In this document: piece after piece, positions 58,536-64,000 of the stretch
Position numbering within the stretch: position 1 is the stretch's first letter
How the letters are laid out: every line of letters starts with the position of its first letter
Source of the DNA: Eumeta japonica
Lineage: Eukaryota > Arthropoda > Insecta > Lepidoptera > Psychidae
Assembly: GCA_005406025.1 (NCBI GenBank)
Contig: BGZK01000722.1
Location: 1-64,000 of the forward strand
Reading direction: 5' to 3'
DNA: 64,000 nucleotides
Notes under the pieces: model-generated
Databases searched by the model: none
What the model was told of the DNA's origin: nothing
The model's input: only the letters and a program-made list of their open reading frames with translations
Position numbers and translations under genes: made by a program

Positions 58536-59550
58536 AATTGAGTTTTTTTTTCTTTTACAAAGTAAATTTTTTTAGTATCTTTAATTCCTCTTTCAAAATA
58601 TTGAATCATACCTATTTTAAATAAACTATTTTGTTAATACCCATTTAATTAGTTTAGGTAGGTTGATTGAACTTTTTTTATTGATATTTATCGAGAAATA
58701 TTATTTCCTGTGAAATAGAAATTTTCCAACGGCTCCATAAGTTATCCTATTTTAAAATGATAAATTTTAATTTCAGTTATTCAGTCTTGTACAATCTAAA
58801 TTTCCGAATTGAAAATTTAACTTTGCGACAGTTTAAACCTCTATATGATACAGTACTAGTAATTTTATAAACTTCCATTTAATACCTCTACTCGACAACA
58901 CAAAAGAGGATCATTTACCATTTCACTCCCAAAACTGAACCCGCACTTAAGTTTGAATACTATGATTACGATTTTGGCTATAGATTTCATTTTTATTTTC
59001 CTACATTGTACTTTCTATACTGAATAATTTCCAAGAAAAAACTTTTGACAAATGTTAATCGAAATGTTGCAGTGCGTAACATCTACGACAAATAAGAGAG
59101 ATTATACATCCGTGGAACACAGTAACATGGTACAATCTGCTAAATAATAAAACGTAAATATTATTTATAACTCATTAATAAGTCGCGGTAAATACGATGC
59201 TCGTGTTTCGGCTGATTGCTCAAACTCGAGTTCTAATATACTACAAAATCGGCAACAACTTTGAATAACGTTTGTAGGCCACGTGTGATTCTCTTTGTTG
59301 TTTTTTATTCGTATCGTTAGACTTAAAAATATTTTATAACGAAGTTAATTGTATTGCGTTATCTGTGTTTAACTACGATGGCTCCAATAAAATTAAATAT
59401 TATATTGTCCATAAACTGGCTTGAGCAACAATCTCAAACGCTGATGGGGTTTGTATTGAGTACATTATGATTTTTTTTCGTGACATTTCTGTTTGCTTCA
59501 AGATTTCGATATCTATGACAACAAATATGTCGTTATTTTACAGAATAACC
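58536..59550. other. AT-rich non-coding stretch
   Basis: Nothing is recognised. Confidence 0.4.
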
Positions 59551-59554
59551 CACA

Positions 59555-59765
59555 TCGATCGATACACGTCGACTTATTTCGGCTCTTCCGGGAAGCGGCT
59601 AGGTCCCAGCCGCCCTGTATTAACATGCATCGGGCACTGGTGAGGAAGATGGCACGTACCGAATAGAATAGAGCTATAATATTTAACGATCGCTTGTGCT
59701 GCTTACGGCGAGGGCTACCGCGTACTCATAACGAATGCGGCGGACACGCAGTTGTTTGGCATCGA
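59555..59765. promoter_or_regulatory. GC-elevated patch
   Basis: ATCGATCGATACACGTCGAC (59553-59572) and GGGAAGCGGCTAGGTCCCAG (59590-59609), followed by CGCTTGTGCTGCTTACGGCG. No frame and no repeat identified. Could be a further islet. Confidence 0.2.
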
Positions 59766-60923
59766 TAAGAATCTACTAGATTATCTTTAGTAATTACACG
59801 AGTCTGAATCGAATTATCGGTGGAAGAAATCGAAATTATAAAAAAAAAGATCCAATTGAAGATTTACAGCAATTCTTTACTGGAGTTTTATAACATTCGA
59901 TTACGTGCATATTGACAAAATGTTGTATAACTTTATGTGGACTAACCTCGAAGACTACTGTATTTGAAAAAATATTCTTTTGATGTTGTGCCATACTGTG
60001 TGACAGTAATAGACCCGGATGAATTTTAAGGAAACATCGTATCATAGCAAGTACTATATAGCAAGTTAGGCTATTGCGGATAGCAGTTAGTAACAATTAC
60101 GTCCTCTATTCTGATTTTTTTCATATAAAAATAGAGAAACTATAAAACTTTTAATACATTTTCTAAAAAAATCAGTTTGCCTAAATTTTTTTGTACATTA
60201 GATCAGTCGTATACTTGTGTAATAGTTTCGAATTAGTCATTTCAAATAGATCCTTTTATAATATTTTTACAATAACGACATTGTTTCAATACCAGTAAAT
60301 TTTACTTTTTAGAAATATTGGACCAGAACTCTCTAAATGCATTCTCAACAATAGTTTTTGCTGTATTTCGGGATATAATAATAAGATACAATGTACTTTT
60401 TCCTGTATTCTAATTTTACTCCATAATTAATTCAATTGTTTTAAAGGGTTTCTCGAAAACTATTTACAAGGAAACTCGTTATTCATAAAAATGAAAATAT
60501 TCGTGAAAAACAGTAATCAGAAGTAGACTTTTAATTACATGTCTCATTACCCCACTTCAATTCCAAAGAAAACACAAATTAAAAATGAAATCGCTTCAAG
60601 TAAATCCACAACATAGCTTCGCATTGTTAATACACTGTCGAGATACGTTTAGTTGTTATGAGTAACCTTTAGCCTTTCCTATGTAGTTAGTTAATGTCGA
60701 CCGAGCGTCATTGTATGCCAACAACAATGCGCGCGTCGCCACTACATAAACGTAATGTAGACTGTATTGTATGAGGATTACTTAATCCGTCATTTAGGGT
60801 TATTTACTTATACAAGAATCACGATATCCCTTAAAATATAGACAAACTTTAACTGATCGATATCAGTTTTAATTGTCCATTCATGTATATATTTATAGTA
60901 ATTTTGCATCCAAACATGTAACG

Positions 60924-60926
<3 letters not shown>
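59766..60926. other. AT-rich non-coding stretch
   Basis: The 86-codon minus frame 60096-59836 is unrecognised. The patch at 60690-60745 (CCGAGCGTCATTGTATGCCA) is only mildly GC-rich. Confidence 0.4.

Positions 60927-60974
<48 letters not shown>
60927..60974. repeat. (TA)24 microsatellite
   Basis: About 48 bp of uninterrupted TA dinucleotides. Simple repeat. Confidence 0.9.
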
Positions 60975-60975
<1 letters not shown>

Positions 60976-61560
60976 TTCAGTGTGTTATATGAGGTTGTTA
61001 TCGTGCCGCTAGCAAGACGTACCTTTACACATTTTTTTCTTATTTCTAATCGAGGGACAAAACAAAACCTTAAACTCTTCACTCAAACTCAGTATGTTTG
61101 AGGGCTGCTAACAATCTCTGTGATAAGTTCAGGAATAACTAACGATATATTAATCCTAATTCTATTTATATCAAAACCATATTTTTAATTTTACTTTGCA
61201 AATATATTAAATGTATTCCATTATACGTTCATAAATGTCAAGTGTTGATTTCGTAACGCAAATCACTCTCGTTTAGAAACATTGTAATAATTTTGTGTCT
61301 TAACATATTGTTAAGAAAATGGCAAAAAGAAGCTACATATTGTTTTCAACATTACAAGACATAAACAACGATAAAAATCAACTCAAAAGATACATACACT
61401 AAAATTCAAAGTCACTAATTACGAGGTTATGCTTTTTATCCTCCAGTGGCACAATCATTTTAAATTCCATTAAATATTCTAGTAGATTCTTTTAAAAAAA
61501 ATCTCTTCGCCTCTCAGCCAACAATACTGGACTCGAGTAGCAAACATATGCTAAAGTGAT
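60975..61560. other. AT-rich non-coding stretch
   Basis: Nothing is recognised. Confidence 0.4.
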
Positions 61561-61564
61561 TTTT

Positions 61565-61725
61565 CACGGCGCTTGCAGTGCGCGTGCACAAAGGGCACGC
61601 AGGCCGTGTTGCAATCTCGAGCCGCGATCACGACAAAGCCTGCTAAAGTGTCTCCAGCGCGCCCTACGTAATGCATTTGGTCTGTTTTAGAGATAACAAT
61701 CGTTTTACCGCGCGAATAGAGTTGT
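61565..61725. promoter_or_regulatory. CpG-rich islet
   Basis: GC-rich (TTGCAGTGCGCGTGCACAAA, 61573-61592; TCCAGCGCGCCCTACGTAAT, 61652-61671), including the palindromes GTGCAC and TACGTA. No open frame. Candidate regulatory DNA. Confidence 0.25.
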
Positions 61726-61849
61726 GTAGCTTTGATGTTATCACTGTATTTGCTTGATGTTTTCTTTTATACACTTTTTACGTACCTGAATACGTAATGA
61801 AATTCACAACTGGAAACGTTGTTATAAATATAAAAGTCCGTAAAGTCAT

Positions 61850-62000
61850 TGTGGTGCACGTTCCTGTTGTTACTTTGCGCCAGCCAGCGGACGCCCACTT
61901 CTGGGCACATGTCTCGCCTTTGGGTTACCAGACCACCACGCAAGACCCTGTCAACTGTAACTGTAACCTGGGGCACTGTAACGAAAGACGACATACAACC
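61850..62000 (-). pseudogene. Probable 3' end of an RTE-like retrotransposon (relic)
   Basis: On the minus strand GAGACATGTGCCCAGAAGTG (about 61911-61892) followed by GGCGTCCGCTGG resembles the GAGGCCTATGCCCAGCAGTGGG sequence that encodes the EAYAQQW-type carboxy end of lepidopteran endonuclease/reverse transcriptases. In that frame it reads ETCAQKWAS. Stops and frame breaks surround it. The overlapping short frames on both strands at 61767-62073 are incidental. The match is short, so this is less certain than the relic at 29 kb. Confidence 0.4.
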
Positions 62001-62109
62001 TTTATCACATCGATGTAGCTATAGTCGTTGTGGGACCGCTAATAAGACTGTAATACCGCTCGGATTTCGATAGAAACAAATGTTTATTCGTAGTGTATAA
62101 TCTGGTCGT

Positions 62110-62260
62110 GGTCCCCTTATCGATCTCGATATTGACCTTATTCCACATTCTCTTTTAATCCATTTCCTTCTCGCTATCTTTCTTTCATTCTCGCTTTCCT
62201 TTTGTTTTTCTAATTCATTTCTCATTCATTGACTTCTTTTTTTTCTCATTCCATGTATAG
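62110..62260 (+). repeat. Polypyrimidine-rich tract
   Basis: The plus strand is largely C and T over about 140 bp (TTCCTTCTCGCTATCTTTCT, 62164-62183). There are repeated TTTC/CATTC words, including ATTTCTCATTCATTGAC and TTTCTCATTCCATG. Possibly related to the pyrimidine side of the R4 minisatellites, but the GATCCCGG words are missing. Confidence 0.45.
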
Positions 62261-62855
62261 CAAGTAAACAGACATAGTAACATTTGAATAATTTTTTTTC
62301 TACGAACTGTCTCCTAGACACTTGCTCTTTAACATCAATATGTATTTTAAGCCGTAATAAGTTCTATGTTTGTATTACTCTTCTTTAAAGACGGTTAAGT
62401 TATTTCAAGTTATCAACAAACAATAATAAAATTTTATTAAAGGCGCTTTAGCCAATGTTGAATTACAAGAAAGTAAACTAATTAATCTTCCTTATCATAC
62501 GAGCTATCTTCATATAAAATTTCATTGAAAACATTACAGCGGCTTAGCTGTGAAAATTCAACAGAAACACAGACAAAGTTACATTCGTATTTATTATATT
62601 AGTGTGAATTATCATTATTACATATTTTGAGATTGCAGATGTGTTGGAAAACATAAACAGAGTTTAAATATCACACACAGTTTCGAAATAAAATTAAATG
62701 TTTGAATGTTTTAGTTACCATTTTACTTATTATTTCCTAAATTTCTTTCCCTCAATAAAACCAGGGATTGGGGAAAGAAAATAGTAGAAGAAAAAAAATC
62801 AATTTTTTTCTGTTTACTCACAAATTCGGTAGAAGCTTATTAAAATAATTTTTAG
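62261..62855. other. AT-rich non-coding stretch
   Basis: Nothing is recognised. Confidence 0.4.
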
Positions 62856-62859
62856 GCTG

Positions 62860-63060
62860 TGCGTGTGCGTAGCCGCGGAACTGTCGCCAGTCACGCGAGC
62901 TATGTCCGCTTCACGTTATTTTGGAAACTTAATCAGTAGTTGATCCCGGGACGGCGCTAACTTATAGCTCCGATCATATATTCATAAGCAGATTAAAGAT
63001 TAGACGCAGTGATTAGTTATGTGGAGGTGACACGGAAAAGTTAATCAACTGGAAATTGCT
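62860..63060. promoter_or_regulatory. GC-elevated islet with five TAATC cores
   Basis: After a CpG-rich start (TGCGTGTGCGTAGCCGCGGA, 62860-62879), five TAATC/GATTA cores lie at 62930, 62991, 62998, 63011 and 63042. This is the core bound by K50 homeodomains of the Otd/Gsc/Ptx type. My rough expectation for this length and composition is below one. A head or dorsal-ventral patterning enhancer is one possibility, by inference only. Confidence 0.3.
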
Positions 63061-63197
63061 CCGGCACTAAGAAACTGAAGTGTTTATTTAAATTTAATTT
63101 ATTAGAGCTCGATAGCAACAGTCGTGGCTAGTAAGATTTGTATCTTACTGTATTATGGTCCTTGGATGACCAGTATGAATCTCATTACAATAAATGG

Positions 63198-63236
63198 ACA
63201 TTAACATTGGAGCTACTTACAGCTCAATGTTAATGT
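63198..63236. repeat. Hairpin with 16-bp stem
   Basis: ACATTAACATTG-G-AGCT (63198-63214) pairs with AGCTCAATGTTAATGT (63221-63236), with one bulged G and a 6-nt loop. No known microRNA sequence is recognised, and the stem is somewhat short for a precursor. Confidence 0.7.
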
Positions 63237-63680
63237 TTAAAGGTTCACTATAAAGCAATTGCGGAAAGCATCCAAATGATGGGCGAGTTAGGTAACAAAA
63301 TTTCTGCTGATATATTTATAATAATACATATTGTCTTTTAGTTACATAACATTGGAAAATATTTACGCCACAGGTATATGAAATTATTTAAATATTTTGT
63401 AGATAATTTTTTCTGCCACACAGTCAACATCAAACAGCTCTGAAAGGGTTTTCTACTTTTGTTTTTTAGTTTATGCAAAACGTAGAAGAATAGTGCTTAA
63501 TTTGTTATATACTAATAACACATTAAAATGGAAAACTATTTGAGACATTACCAAGTATTCGAAACTAACACTCAGAAACGTCGAAAATTATATTCATATC
63601 AGTATTTCAAAAAAAAAGTAATTCGTCTTCTTGCCTCAAAAAGAGTTTTTATTAAGTTTTTCTTTTACTTCCTCCATCTT
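63237..63680. other. AT-rich non-coding stretch
   Basis: Nothing is recognised. Confidence 0.4.
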
Positions 63681-63684
63681 TTAT

Positions 63685-63845
63685 GATCATCGACTTGATC
63701 AATAGCGATTCCGATCCTAATCTCAAATCTATCCCATTTTTGCCTTTTATTCCGATCCCGGATTCGCTCTCGATTCCAATCCCAGAGTCAACCCTCAACT
63801 GAACCCGATGCTGCTCACGTTCTCAATTCAAATTCCAGCCCGACT
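63685..63845 (-). repeat. Degenerate purine/pyrimidine minisatellite, array D (R4-type)
   Basis: CGATTCCGATCC (63707-63718), ATTCCGATCCCGGATTCGCT (63749-63768) and CGATTCCAATCCCAGAGTC continue as units of the same type as array C, so the purine strand is the minus strand. No CTAGT tail is seen on its left side, so this may be a partial R4 copy. Confidence 0.6.
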
Positions 63846-64000
63846 CTCTAAAAAAAGGATTGCTCTGTTGAGAAGTATTTGTTCATGAGCTATAAAAAGT
63901 ATTACTTGTGAGACTGTTATTCGTAAGCAAATGAAATAATTTGGGTTCGACTCTAAAATACAGTGATTTTATACATAGGTACTTGTCGCAAAACCATAGC
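63846..64000. other. AT-rich end of window
   Basis: Nothing is recognised. Confidence 0.4.

Noticed and set aside
1..64000. tRNA, rRNA, known microRNA (let-7, mir-10, bantam and similar), TTAGG telomeric repeats, CRISPR
   Set aside because: I looked for their characteristic words on both strands and found none; absence by eye is not proof.

Overview
The window reads as nuclear DNA of a eukaryote, very probably a moth or butterfly (Lepidoptera). It is A+T-rich (about two thirds by eye, not computed), almost free of coding capacity, and sprinkled with degenerate interspersed repeats whose ends I recognise from lepidopteran genomes. These include RTE-type endonuclease/reverse-transcriptase 3' ends, repeats ending in CTAGT, tails with an AAGTCGGT terminus, and a hAT-like inverted-repeat element. 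No rRNA, tRNA, CRISPR array, bacterial operon or complete protein gene was found. Family assignments come from memory of repeat sequences, not from a database search.

Coding: no frame gives a recognisable host protein. The longest open frames (132 codons near 27.9-28.3 kb minus, 120 codons near 34.3-34.6 kb minus) begin with TTG. The first has no internal ATG and the second has one only near its end. Their length is roughly what chance gives in 64 kb of such DNA. Two short stretches could be real exons: 6161-6059 on the minus strand inside a CpG-rich islet, and 21969-22059 on the plus strand. Each is open and ends at a consensus 5' splice site. The window is best seen as an intergenic region or a very long intron.

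Layout. 1-6 kb: a CpG-rich start, repeat R1 copy 1 (941-1395), a CpG islet (1490-1870), then AT-rich DNA. 6-9 kb: islet with a candidate exon, a 1 kb CTAGT-ended repeat carrying purine-rich minisatellites (R4), and an element with GAAGTTATACTTC ends (R2). 9-14 kb: islet, several CTAGT-type repeats, repeat R3. 14-21 kb: AT-rich DNA, then islets at 17.0, 17.8, 19.0 and 20.7 kb around an inverted R1 copy. 21-32 kb: AT-rich DNA with a candidate exon, second copies of R3 and R2, an RTE relic, and R1 copy 3. 32-46 kb: mostly AT-rich, with an inverted R4 copy, repeat R5, a hAT-like element with a perfect internal hairpin, two more recognisable repeat tails, and islets at 37.4, 38.9, 42.2 and 45.3 kb. 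46-64 kb: AT-rich DNA with islets at 52.4, 54.1, 57.2, 61.6 and 62.9 kb, the longer R5 copy, a long TA tract, a CA/CG alternating tract, a second RTE relic, and another purine/pyrimidine minisatellite at the end.

The most structured non-repeat signal is the series of roughly 0.2-0.6 kb CpG-rich islets every few kilobases in an AT-rich gene desert. Some contain palindromic or clustered transcription-factor-like sites (CRE, POU-like, TAATC clusters). That would suit a regulatory landscape around a developmental gene, but this is inference and needs cross-species alignment.
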